Of a DNA stretch of 5,162 nt, positions 1 to 5,085 are shown in pieces. Source of the DNA: an uncultured Clostridia bacterium. GTDB lineage: Bacteria; Bacillota; Clostridia; Christensenellales; Borkfalkiaceae. Each line of letters begins with the position of its first letter. The first letter of the stretch is position 1. Position numbers and translations under genes: made by a program. The notes under the pieces were generated by a model. That model worked only from the letters and a program-made list of their open reading frames with translations. It searched no databases and was not told the DNA's origin. The DNA lies in the NCBI GenBank assembly GCA_947581885.1, contig CANPWF010000130.1, positions 1 through 5,162 on the forward strand, written 5' to 3'.

Positions 1-2
1 TC

Positions 3-79
3 ACACCCCCTCAGTCACGCCAAGGGCGGCGTGACAGCTTTCTCGGGCGGGTCGATTCCCGCCCTCGGTCACCGTTCGC
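3..79. repeat. 77-bp direct repeat, left copy, with two hairpins
   Basis: This segment is identical over 77 bp to 5086-5162 in the same orientation. It contains two perfect hairpins: GTCACGCC (14-21) pairs with GGCGTGAC (28-35) around a 6-base loop, and GGGCGGG (45-51) pairs with CCCGCCC (58-64) around TCGATT. The CCCTCAGTCACG...CGTGACAGCT layout resembles short palindromic repeats I recall from gut Clostridia genomes; that link is from memory. The left boundary appears real because bases 1-2 differ from 5084-5085. The right boundary cannot be set, since the other copy is cut by the window end. No coding function is proposed. Confidence 0.9.
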
Positions 80-100
80 GCGGACAATGCGCTCACTCAT

Positions 101-152
101 CGCAGAACGCCTCGCACAGTCCACCGGACTGATGCTCATGGTGCGTTCTGCG
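101..152. repeat. Two-stem inverted repeat (cruciform-like)
   Basis: CGCAGAACGC (101-110) is perfectly complementary to GCGTTCTGCG (143-152). Inside it, CAGTCC (117-122) pairs with GGACTG (126-131) around a 3-base ACC loop. The result is a long stem with a small hairpin nested in its loop. It has no T-tract on either side, so it does not look like an intrinsic terminator. It lies between the 77-bp repeat and the tandem array. Whether it is an independent element or part of a longer version of the 77-bp element cannot be seen here. Confidence 0.75.
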
Positions 153-160
153 TCCCTCGA

Positions 161-604
161 GGGGGAGCCGAGAGACGGGCAGACGGAGTACGCGCCGTTC
201 ACCTCATCCTGAACGAAGTGAAGGATCTCGCCCAATTCCATACGTACATGTCCGTTGGGAGAAGTGAGAGATTTCTCGACTACGCTCGAAATGAGGTGAG
301 GCGGGGGAGCCGAGAGACGGGCGGACGGAGTACGCGCCGTTCACCTCATCCTGAACGAAGTGAAGGATCTCGCCCAATTCCATACGTACATGTGCGTTGA
401 GAGCCGTGCGAGATTTCTCGACTACGTTCGAAATGAGGTGAGGCGGGGGAGCCGAGAGACGGGCGGACGGAGTACGCGCCCCGCACCTCATCCTGAACGA
501 AGTGAAGGATCTCGCCCAATTCCATACGTACATGTCCGTTGGGAGCCGTGCGAGATTTCTCGACTACGCTCGAAATGAGGTGAGGCGGGGGAGCCGAGAG
601 GCGG
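161..604. repeat. Tandem array, 142-bp period, about 3.1 copies
   Basis: Units start at 197, 339 and 481, exactly 142 bp apart. The array is preceded by a partial unit tail (161-196) and ends in a truncated third unit. The first two full units differ at about six positions, mostly clustered around 253-270. Each unit holds a 99-bp element (200-298, 342-440, 484-582) bounded by CACCTCAT and ATGAGGTG, plus a spacer of about 43 bp. The two ends of the element are inverted versions of one motif of about 33 bp: on the minus strand the left end reads GCGAGATCC...GGATGAGGTG, and on the plus strand the right end reads GCGAGATTT...AAATGAGGTG. Each end can itself fold (ATCCT/AGGAT and ATTTC/GAAAT). Open frames here recur with the repeat and lack convincing ribosome binding sites, so I treat the array as non-coding. 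Confidence 0.92.
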
Positions 605-621
605 GACACATACATTCGGGT

Positions 622-696
622 GCACGTCCGTCCTTCGACAAGCTACTTCGCCTTGCGGCTCGTGCGCCCTACGGTCGGGCAGGATGACGTGCGCCC
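622..696 (+). repeat. 75-bp inverted repeat, left arm
   Basis: This is a perfect reverse complement of 4987-5061; the two arms enclose the whole gene block. The arm is itself palindromic: GCACGTC (622-628) pairs with GACGTGC (686-692), TCCT (631-634) with AGGA (681-684), and GCCC (666-669) with GGGC (677-680). The outer bases TCCTTCGACAAGCT and CAGGATGA resemble a compact hairpin repeat I recall from Clostridia, here split by a GC-rich core of about 35 bp. No transposase is visible, so a non-autonomous REP/MITE-like element is the likeliest reading. Confidence 0.93.
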
Positions 697-722
697 TCTG
701 TGACATGGTGGGGGGGAATACC

Positions 723-754
723 AAAAAGGGCCCTACCATGTCGGCAGGGTCCTT
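723..754 (-). terminator. Rho-independent terminator of the rpsF-ssb-rpsR operon
   Basis: Read on the minus strand, GGACCCTGCC (752-743) pairs with GGTAGGGCCC (737-728) around a GACAT loop, followed at once by TTTTT (727-723). The 10-bp stem has one A-C mismatch and one G-U pair, and can be extended by two A-T pairs at its base. It lies about 57 bases past the rpsR stop codon and closes the operon. Confidence 0.9.
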
Positions 755-771
755 CCTTCAATATTCAAATT

Positions 772-832
772 AGCGCGAACGTCAGCCCGAAAAGGGAATG
801 AGCGCGAAGGTCAGTCCGCTTTGAAAGGGATG
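772..832 (-). repeat. Imperfect tandem duplication of the rpsR 3' end
   Basis: On the plus strand, AGCGCGAACGTCAGCCCG (from 772) is followed by AGCGCGAAGGTCAGTCCG (from 801). The two diverging units are about 29 and 32 bases long. On the minus strand the second unit contains the end of rpsR (codons for ALIPFKAD, then TGA at 813-811). The first unit encodes ALIPFSG and then TGA (805-782), which looks like an alternative S18 C-terminus but lies out of frame past the rpsR stop. It therefore appears to be an untranslated remnant of a duplicated or replaced gene end. Confidence 0.6.
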
Positions 833-1146
833 AGTGCGGCGACGCGGGCGCGTTTGATAGCGGCGGCGAGCACTCTTTGGTGCTTGGCGCAGGTGCCCGT
901 CATGCGGCGGGGCAGAATTTTGCCGCCCTCGGCGATGAACTTGCGGAGTTTGTTGACTTCCTTGTAGTCGATCTCGCTCTTCTCTTGGCAGAACAGGCAG
1001 ACCTTTTTATAGTTCTGTCTCTTGTATCCGCGCTTGGCGGGGCGATCGCCGCGGTCGCTTCTCTCGCGGTCGCGGGGTTCTTCTCTTGTCTCCGTCTCTT
1101 GGCTCGTCTCGACGGGCGCGACGACGGTCTCGTTTTCGTTTTCCAT
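811..1146 (-). CDS. rpsR: 30S ribosomal protein bS18, zinc-type, with N-terminal extension
   Basis: S18 binds with S6 to the platform of the 30S subunit and contacts 16S rRNA. The protein is 111 residues, against roughly 75-80 for typical S18. The conserved core starts near residue 45 and includes KVCLFC, IDYKEV, KFIAEGGKILPRR, TGTCAKHQ and IKRARVAALIPF. Cys50 and Cys53 together with Cys86 and His89 form a CxxC...CxxH set, as in the zinc-binding (C+) S18 paralogue type; zinc binding is inferred. The extra 40-odd residues at the N-terminus are Glu/Thr-rich, then Arg/Asp-rich, and probably disordered. The ATG is preceded by AAGGAG at a spacing of about 8 bases. The gene is last in the rpsF-ssb-rpsR operon, 27 bp after ssb, and is followed by a terminator. 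The identity is secure. Confidence 0.98.
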   Translation of the reverse strand: MENENETVVAPVETSQETETREEPRDRERSDRGDRPAKRGYKRQNYKKVCLFCQEKSEIDYKEVNKLRKFIAEGGKILPRRMTGTCAKHQRVLAAAIKRARVAALIPFKAD

Positions 1147-1173
1147 GAAATGATCTCCTTAAATGTTATTGGG

Positions 1174-1593
1174 TCAGAACGGGATATCCCCGTCATCGTC
1201 GTCGAAGCTTTCGAGCTTCGCCTTCTTTTTGGCGGGACGATCGGAGGAAGAGGGCGCGTCATAGAAGTCCTCCCCGTTCTTGTCCCGTCCTGCGTTGATG
1301 AATTCGATGTCTTGCGCGACGACATCCACCGAGGTGCGCCTCGTGCCGTCGTTCGCTTCGTAGTTGCGGATCTGGATATCCCCGCAGATGGCGACTTTAT
1401 CTCCCTTCTTCTTGTACTTTGCGATGGTCTCCGCGAGGGCGCGGAAGGCGGTCACATTGTAGAAGTCCGTCTGTTCGTTTCCGCCCTGCCTTCTGTTGAC
1501 GGCGATGGCGAAGCGGCAGAGGCTTGTCCCGTTCGGCGTTTCCGTGAGTTCGGGATCGCGGGTAAGGTTGCCGATCAAAAACACTTTGTTCAT
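1174..1593 (-). CDS. ssb: Single-stranded DNA-binding protein
   Basis: SSB coats single-stranded DNA during replication, recombination and repair, and recruits partners through its acidic tail. The 139-residue protein opens with MNKVFLIGNLTRDPEL. The OB fold runs through about residue 105 (FAIAVNR, DFYNVTAF, LAETIAKYKKKGDKVAICG, VVAQDIEFI). A short linker rich in Ser, Asp and Lys follows, and the protein ends in DDDDGDIPF, the canonical interaction tip. The length is somewhat short for the family because the linker is brief. The ATG follows the rpsF stop with one base between (TAA-G-ATG), and its ribosome binding site (GAGGTG) lies within the last codons of rpsF, so translation is probably coupled. 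Its position between rpsF and rpsR is the classic Firmicutes order and marks it as the housekeeping SSB. Confidence 0.98.
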   Translation of the reverse strand: MNKVFLIGNLTRDPELTETPNGTSLCRFAIAVNRRQGGNEQTDFYNVTAFRALAETIAKYKKKGDKVAICGDIQIRNYEANDGTRRTSVDVVAQDIEFINAGRDKNGEDFYDAPSSSDRPAKKKAKLESFDDDDGDIPF

Positions 1594-1594
1594 C

Positions 1595-1879
1595 TTACAC
1601 CTCTTTTTTCGTGATCATGCGGCGAAGCACGTCGGCAGAGATGCCCGCAACGCGGTCGAGCTCCTTGACGCAAACGCCGTTTGCTTCGAAGGTCATCAGG
1701 AAGAAGAAGGCTTCGGTCTTGTACTGAATGGGATACGCCGTCTTGCGGACACCCCACTTGTCGATCGCCTCCACGCTTCCGCCGAAGGAAGTCACGATGT
1801 CGGCATACTTCTTGATCTCCGCCTCTCTCGCCTCTTCCTCCATGTCGCTTCTCAGCAGCATAAGCATTTCGTACTTCAT
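1595..1879 (-). CDS. rpsF: 30S ribosomal protein bS6
   Basis: S6 forms a heterodimer with S18 on the central domain of 16S rRNA in the 30S platform. The protein is 94 residues, normal for the family without a long acidic C-terminal tail. It starts MKYEMLMLLRSD and shows the expected pattern: a first strand, a charged helix (EEEAREAEIKKYADIV), GGSVEAIDKWGVRKTAYPI, the aromatic-rich strand AFFFLMTFEA, and a helix ending VLRRMITKKEV. GGAGGT lies about 5 bases before the ATG, which fixes the start. It is the first gene of the operon, behind a strong promoter and a hairpin leader that may be bound by S6:S18 as feedback. It ends one base before ssb. Confidence 0.98.
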   Translation of the reverse strand: MKYEMLMLLRSDMEEEAREAEIKKYADIVTSFGGSVEAIDKWGVRKTAYPIQYKTEAFFFLMTFEANGVCVKELDRVAGISADVLRRMITKKEV

Positions 1880-1926
1880 ATTTTACCTCCCGGTCTTTTC
1901 GGCATGCTTTCTCTGCATGCAAGGTT
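1880..1926 (-). promoter_or_regulatory. rpsF 5' leader, candidate S6:S18-binding hairpin
   Basis: The predicted leader is about 46 bases. On the minus strand, GCATGC (1920-1915) can pair with a second GCATGC (1907-1902) around a 7-base AGAGAAA loop. The 3' arm runs directly into CCG, so the RNA reads GCAUG-CCG. S6:S18 autoregulatory leaders found upstream of rpsF in many bacteria are described as a hairpin with a conserved CCG on the 3' side that mimics the 16S site. An outer pairing of ACCT (around 1925-1922) with AGGT in the ribosome binding site could hide the start signal. The hairpin is seen directly; its regulatory role is inferred. Confidence 0.45.
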
Positions 1927-1931
1927 TTTCT

Positions 1932-1960
1932 ATTATATCCTATTTTCCCGTGCAAGTCAA
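1932..1960 (-). promoter_or_regulatory. Sigma-A type promoter of rpsF-ssb-rpsR
   Basis: On the minus strand, TTGACT (1960-1955) and TATAAT (1937-1932) are separated by exactly 17 bases, five of six and six of six to consensus. Transcription should start near 1925, giving a leader of about 46 bases. The -35 box lies only about 30 bp past the stop codon of the upstream large gene. Confidence 0.9.
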
Positions 1961-1989
1961 CGCGTTTTGAATGCGCCTCGCCAAATTTT

Positions 1990-4734
1990 TTACGGGGTAG
2001 GGGACGTAAGCTGTTTGATGAGCTCGATACATTCGACGACGGTACATTCGTTGAGATTGGTGACGGTTGTACCGCCGCCAACGGGAATGCCTTTCTCCCA
2101 ATCAGTATGCTTTTCGATCACGCTCGAAAGATCGACGAACGGGTCGGAAGAGAGGATGCCGTAGAGGTGCAATTTCCACAGCTCGGTCCCCGAGATCTGA
2201 TCCGACATCCCCGTGATGGTTTCGTGGATATCGAGGATGGAGGAGGTGGAACGATCCTCAACGCTCTCGATTTTTCCGTCTCCTCTGATCGTCTCGTCGA
2301 TGAACATCAAACTCCACACGCCGCCGAGATACCGCTCGAGCTCGGTGTTCTCTTGTTCGCCGTCTCTGACGAGGAAGAACTTGCTCGTCACTTCATCGGG
2401 TTGATATACCGTATTGCCGTTTTCTTCGGAATAGCCCGCCACAACGTCGACGCGCTCCTTCACGTATTCGTATTCGGTCGGCTCGGCTCCTTCCACATCG
2501 GAAGATCCGGTGCCCTTGTACACCGTCACCGTCTTGGCTTCGGGATCATCTTTCTCCGAAACGAGGATGAACGCGTCGCCCGCCTCGTTGAGGGTGAGGT
2601 AGGGCACGCCGTCTTTGGTGTAGCCCGTCACGCAGAATTCGAAGTCCTCGCGCACGATGGGATAGCTCTCGGTGACGACGACCTCGTCCTCTCCTTCTTC
2701 CCCTTCTGCCGAGGGGATGACCGTCTCCGTCCGCTCATAGCCGACGTAGATGTAGTAGATGTTGTCGCCGTCGCGATAGAGGGGGATCATGCACTTCTCG
2801 CCCCCGGGGTGGTCGGGCGTTTTGAAATTGTCCTCGAGATAGTAGGCTTGGCTTCCCCCGATGGTATAGGAAGTACGCGTATCGTCGAGGGGAACAAGGT
2901 TCTTATAATCCCCCGGATTGGCGGTGACGATCCTATCATCTTTGAGCGGGGGATCGAGTTTCTTCTCGTCGTAATTGACGTGGCAAAGTTTGATGATGGG
3001 CTCGACGGTGTGCTCTTCGAGCGCGTAATATCTCTTTTCGGTATGCGTTTCGGGACCGTCGCCCTCTTGGACGGTGACGACCTCGGTGTAGACATCCTTC
3101 TCTTCATACCGACGGGAAGCGTCAAGCGTGGGGGCGGAAACGTCGTCCGTGTAGGCGAAATAGGCGAACGAGACGGGGGTGCTTCCCATATAGGGGACTT
3201 CCGCATACGTCTCACCCGCTTTGAACGTGTAGGCGTATTCGTCGAGCCGTTTTCTCTTCGACCCATCGGAGCTCGTGCGATCGTAGGCGTTGAGGGCTTC
3301 GAGATAGCTCTTGGGGCCGTCGCCCTCATTGATCTCCATGAAGGAATACATCTCGTCGCCGAACACGTCGCGCACGGAGATCTTCTTCACATCGTCGTTG
3401 AGAGTATCGAGGGTGCTCGATTTGAGGTTTTTGAGGAGCCTGTTGCCGTCCATCTCCTTCTCGTCGAGGATCTCGGTGAGGCGGAGGGTCTTTACGCGGG
3501 AATCGAGTTCGCCGAGCTGCGCGTCGGCAAGCGTTTTGAGGATGAGGGAAGAGTTCTCGTCGATGGTGAGCACTTCGCCGAGGGTGAGGGTGTTCATCTT
3601 GTTGGCGTTCATGAGATCGCCGATCCGCCAACCCGAGATCGCCTTCATGAGGCGGGAAGTATCCTCTTTGATGTCGAGGATATCCGAAAGGCAGAGGCGT
3701 TCGATGCGGTAGCTGTTTTCGAGATCGGAGATCGTCCAATCGCGGATGGCGTTGAGGATGCCCTTCGTCGAGGGATCGATGGCGACAAGGTCGGAGATCT
3801 TCGCGCCCTTGATGAGATCGTCGTTGCTCGAAGTGAGATCGCCGAGCGTCTTTTTGGGGAAAAGTTCATTCGTATGCGGATTTTTGAGCATTTGAACGGT
3901 GCGTACGTTCTCTTCTTCTTCCTCTTCCTTGATGACGTAGTGGATCCCCTCGGTGCCGTAGGCGAGGTAGCGCATCGCCTCGCTCGAAGAGGCGTTCACG
4001 CCGAGCGCACCTTCGACGGTGATACGGTCGATCAGGGAAGATTCCCCGCTCGAAAGGTCTTTGATCTTCAAGGGGGTTCTTCCGCCCTCGATGGGGACGA
4101 TCTCGCCCTCTTCGCCCTCTTCCCAATCCACGCCCTTCGCGCCGTAGCACATTTCGAGCATGAGCCCGTCGCTGTTCGCATTCAAGGAGAGCGTTTTGCC
4201 GAGGACGACTTCCCCGACGACGTTATCCCGCACATATTCCCCGATGGTCGCAAAGGGGGTGGCGATAAATTCGTCGACATTGATATTGATGCCGATCGCC
4301 CCGAGCTGTTCGTTCGTCTTTTCGAGGGTGGAACGGAGCATGGGAGTAACGTCGGCGATCCCTTGCATGGAGGAGAAATCGAGCTTCGCAACGCTCTGCG
4401 CAAAGTCGATGAGGGGCATTTCGGCATACGTTTCGGAGATGAGTTTCGTATAGTCCATGCCGAACATTCCGAGAAGGTCTTTTGCCGACTTCTTGGTGCC
4501 GAACCAAAGGACACCGCCGACGAAGCCGCCGATGCATGCGAGAATGCCGAGGAGGAAGGCGAGGCATACGGAGAGGACGCGCCACATCGCCCCGCGCTGG
4601 ACGTATTTGGCACGAGGAGGGATCCGCCCCTCGGCGACGAGAGCCTTTTCGGTCGCGAGTTGTTGCTTATACAGGGCTTTCTTTTCTTTGCGGGTCAGAT
4701 GTTTTTTTGCAGAATTTTTTCCTTTCTTCGCCAT
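1990..4734 (-). CDS. Unrecognised large single-pass membrane protein with about 35-residue internal repeats
   Basis: I do not recognise this family. Numbering here is from an upstream in-frame TTG at 4764; the chosen ATG is residue 11 of that frame and gives 914 residues. It begins MAKKGKNSAKK and continues Lys-rich to about residue 55. One hydrophobic segment follows (about 60-88, WRVLSVCLAFLLGILACIGG and on). The basic N-terminus suggests it stays inside, with the remaining 830 or so residues outside the membrane. Residues 322-467 carry a repeat of about 35: KISDL (322), CLSDI (358), TLGEV (394), RLTEI (428) and SVRDV (463), with a second I/L-x-D/E-L motif halfway (TISDL, RIGDL, QLGEL, TLDTL). 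Looser matches occur at KIKDL (233) and TLGDL (306). A run of six Glu lies near 280-285. Residues 500-800 are rich in Tyr, Glu, Asp and Val and look beta-like. No catalytic motif, LPXTG or lipobox is visible. The upstream TTG has only a modest AAGGA. The protein-coding call is firm; the function is unknown. Confidence 0.9.
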   Translation of the reverse strand: MAKKGKNSAKKHLTRKEKKALYKQQLATEKALVAEGRIPPRAKYVQRGAMWRVLSVCLAFLLGILACIGGFVGGVLWFGTKKSAKDLLGMFGMDYTKLISETYAEMPLIDFAQSVAKLDFSSMQGIADVTPMLRSTLEKTNEQLGAIGININVDEFIATPFATIGEYVRDNVVGEVVLGKTLSLNANSDGLMLEMCYGAKGVDWEEGEEGEIVPIEGGRTPLKIKDLSSGESSLIDRITVEGALGVNASSSEAMRYLAYGTEGIHYVIKEEEEEENVRTVQMLKNPHTNELFPKKTLGDLTSSNDDLIKGAKISDLVAIDPSTKGILNAIRDWTISDLENSYRIERLCLSDILDIKEDTSRLMKAISGWRIGDLMNANKMNTLTLGEVLTIDENSSLILKTLADAQLGELDSRVKTLRLTEILDEKEMDGNRLLKNLKSSTLDTLNDDVKKISVRDVFGDEMYSFMEINEGDGPKSYLEALNAYDRTSSDGSKRKRLDEYAYTFKAGETYAEVPYMGSTPVSFAYFAYTDDVSAPTLDASRRYEEKDVYTEVVTVQEGDGPETHTEKRYYALEEHTVEPIIKLCHVNYDEKKLDPPLKDDRIVTANPGDYKNLVPLDDTRTSYTIGGSQAYYLEDNFKTPDHPGGEKCMIPLYRDGDNIYYIYVGYERTETVIPSAEGEEGEDEVVVTESYPIVREDFEFCVTGYTKDGVPYLTLNEAGDAFILVSEKDDPEAKTVTVYKGTGSSDVEGAEPTEYEYVKERVDVVAGYSEENGNTVYQPDEVTSKFFLVRDGEQENTELERYLGGVWSLMFIDETIRGDGKIESVEDRSTSSILDIHETITGMSDQISGTELWKLHLYGILSSDPFVDLSSVIEKHTDWEKGIPVGGGTTVTNLNECTVVECIELIKQLTSPTP

Positions 4735-4736
4735 AT

Positions 4737-4744
4737 CCTTCCTC
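4737..4744 (-). promoter_or_regulatory. Ribosome binding site that favours the ATG at 4734
   Basis: On the minus strand GAGGAAGG (4744-4737) precedes the ATG, with its GAGG core 6 bases upstream of the start. This beats the in-frame TTG at 4764, which has only AAGGA 5 bases upstream. A small palindrome, GAGCGTCCGCTC (4757-4746), lies directly before this site and might modulate access to it; that is inference. Confidence 0.65.
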
Positions 4745-4800
4745 AGAGCGGACGCTCCTTTCAAAGCGATCCTTGTCCGACAAACTGTTTCCGTCTATCT

Positions 4801-4829
4801 ATTATAGTACACGCGCGAGGAAAATGCAA
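4801..4829 (-). promoter_or_regulatory. Promoter of the large membrane-protein gene
   Basis: On the minus strand a perfect TATAAT (4806-4801) lies 17 bases after TTGCAT (4829-4824). The -10 box is ideal and the -35 box weak (TTG conserved). Transcription should start near 4794, leaving a leader of about 60 bases before the ATG at 4734. Confidence 0.8.
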
Positions 4830-4875
4830 CTGTTTGCCGAGGGGGAATTTTTGCTATTCTTTGACGGGACGGGGT

Positions 4876-4898
4876 TGGGGGGCTGAGCACCGCCCCCA
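4876..4898. repeat. GC-rich hairpin in the right flank
   Basis: TGGGGG (4876-4881), a bulged G and C can pair with GCCCCCA (4892-4898) around TGAGCACC. There is no T-tract on either side, so an intrinsic terminator is not supported. It lies in the non-coding stretch between the large gene's promoter and the palindromic element at 4905. I see no gene between 4830 and the window end. Confidence 0.4.
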
Positions 4899-4904
4899 CA
4901 TCCA

Positions 4905-4951
4905 TGTTTACTTCGCGCAAGGGCGCGCTCGTGCCGCCCAAGGAATAAACA
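4905..4951 (+). repeat. 47-bp palindromic element sharing a core with the 75-bp repeats
   Basis: TGTTTA (4905-4910) pairs with TAAACA (4946-4951), and after a bulged C, TTC (4912-4914) pairs with GAA (4943-4945). Inside, CGCG (4914-4917) and CGCG (4924-4927) can form a small hairpin, an alternative to the base at 4914 pairing outward. Its interior carries TACTTCGC (4909-4916) and GCTCGTGC (4927-4934) followed by GCCC (4936-4939). The same blocks occur in the same order in the 75-bp element at 644-651, 658-665 and 666-669. Confidence 0.6.
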
Positions 4952-4978
4952 GAATAAGGCGGGGCGACTGCGCTCAAC

Positions 4979-4999
4979 ATGACGTGGGGCGCACGTCAT
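4979..4999. repeat. Perfect hairpin at the inner edge of the right 75-bp arm
   Basis: ATGACGTG (4979-4986) and CACGTCAT (4992-4999) form a perfect 8-bp stem around GGGCG. It straddles the boundary of the 75-bp repeat; the left arm has no equivalent partner sequence. The bases just before it (CTGCGCTCAACATGACG, 4968-4984) look like a degenerate form of CTACGCTCGAAATGAGG in the tandem array, hinting that an older repeat was next to or joined to this one. Confidence 0.6.
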
Positions 5000-5061
5000 C
5001 CTGCCCGACCGTAGGGCGCACGAGCCGCAAGGCGAAGTAGCTTGTCGAAGGACGGACGTGC
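4987..5061 (-). repeat. 75-bp inverted repeat, right arm
   Basis: This is the exact reverse complement of 622-696 over all 75 bases. Identity stops abruptly at both edges: the next base differs on each side. The distance between the arms is about 4.29 kb and contains all four genes. The arm lies only 24 bp from the right copy of the 77-bp repeat, whereas the left arm is over 540 bp from its counterpart. Confidence 0.93.
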
Positions 5062-5085
5062 GCTACATGAATAGCCCTACACTCG

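Noticed and set aside
161..604. CRISPR array
   Set aside because: Repeats recur every 142 bp with near-identical intervening sequence, so there are no unique spacers, and no cas gene is visible.
11..739. Several 60-109-codon frames on both strands in the left flank
   Set aside because: They recur with the 142-bp unit, overlap on both strands and run through palindromic repeats, as expected for frames produced by repeats rather than genes.
877..1614. 245-codon plus-strand frame across rpsR and ssb
   Set aside because: It is antisense to two certain conserved genes and has no independent support.
2107..5040. 977-codon open frame on the plus strand opposite the large membrane-protein gene
   Set aside because: It overlaps the minus-strand gene almost entirely, continues through the promoter, the palindromes and most of the 75-bp repeat, and lacks recognisable domain features. 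Long antisense frames are common in GC-rich genes. The minus-strand gene has a promoter, ribosome binding site, membrane helix and ordered repeats.
622..5061. Composite transposon or insertion sequence bounded by the 75-bp repeats
   Set aside because: There is no transposase or other mobility gene inside, no target-site duplication was seen at the edges, and the cargo is an essential ribosomal operon.
4840..5085. Small RNA or tRNA gene in the right flank
   Set aside because: The hairpins do not form a cloverleaf, and I found no promoter and terminator pair framing a transcript; they fit repeat elements better.
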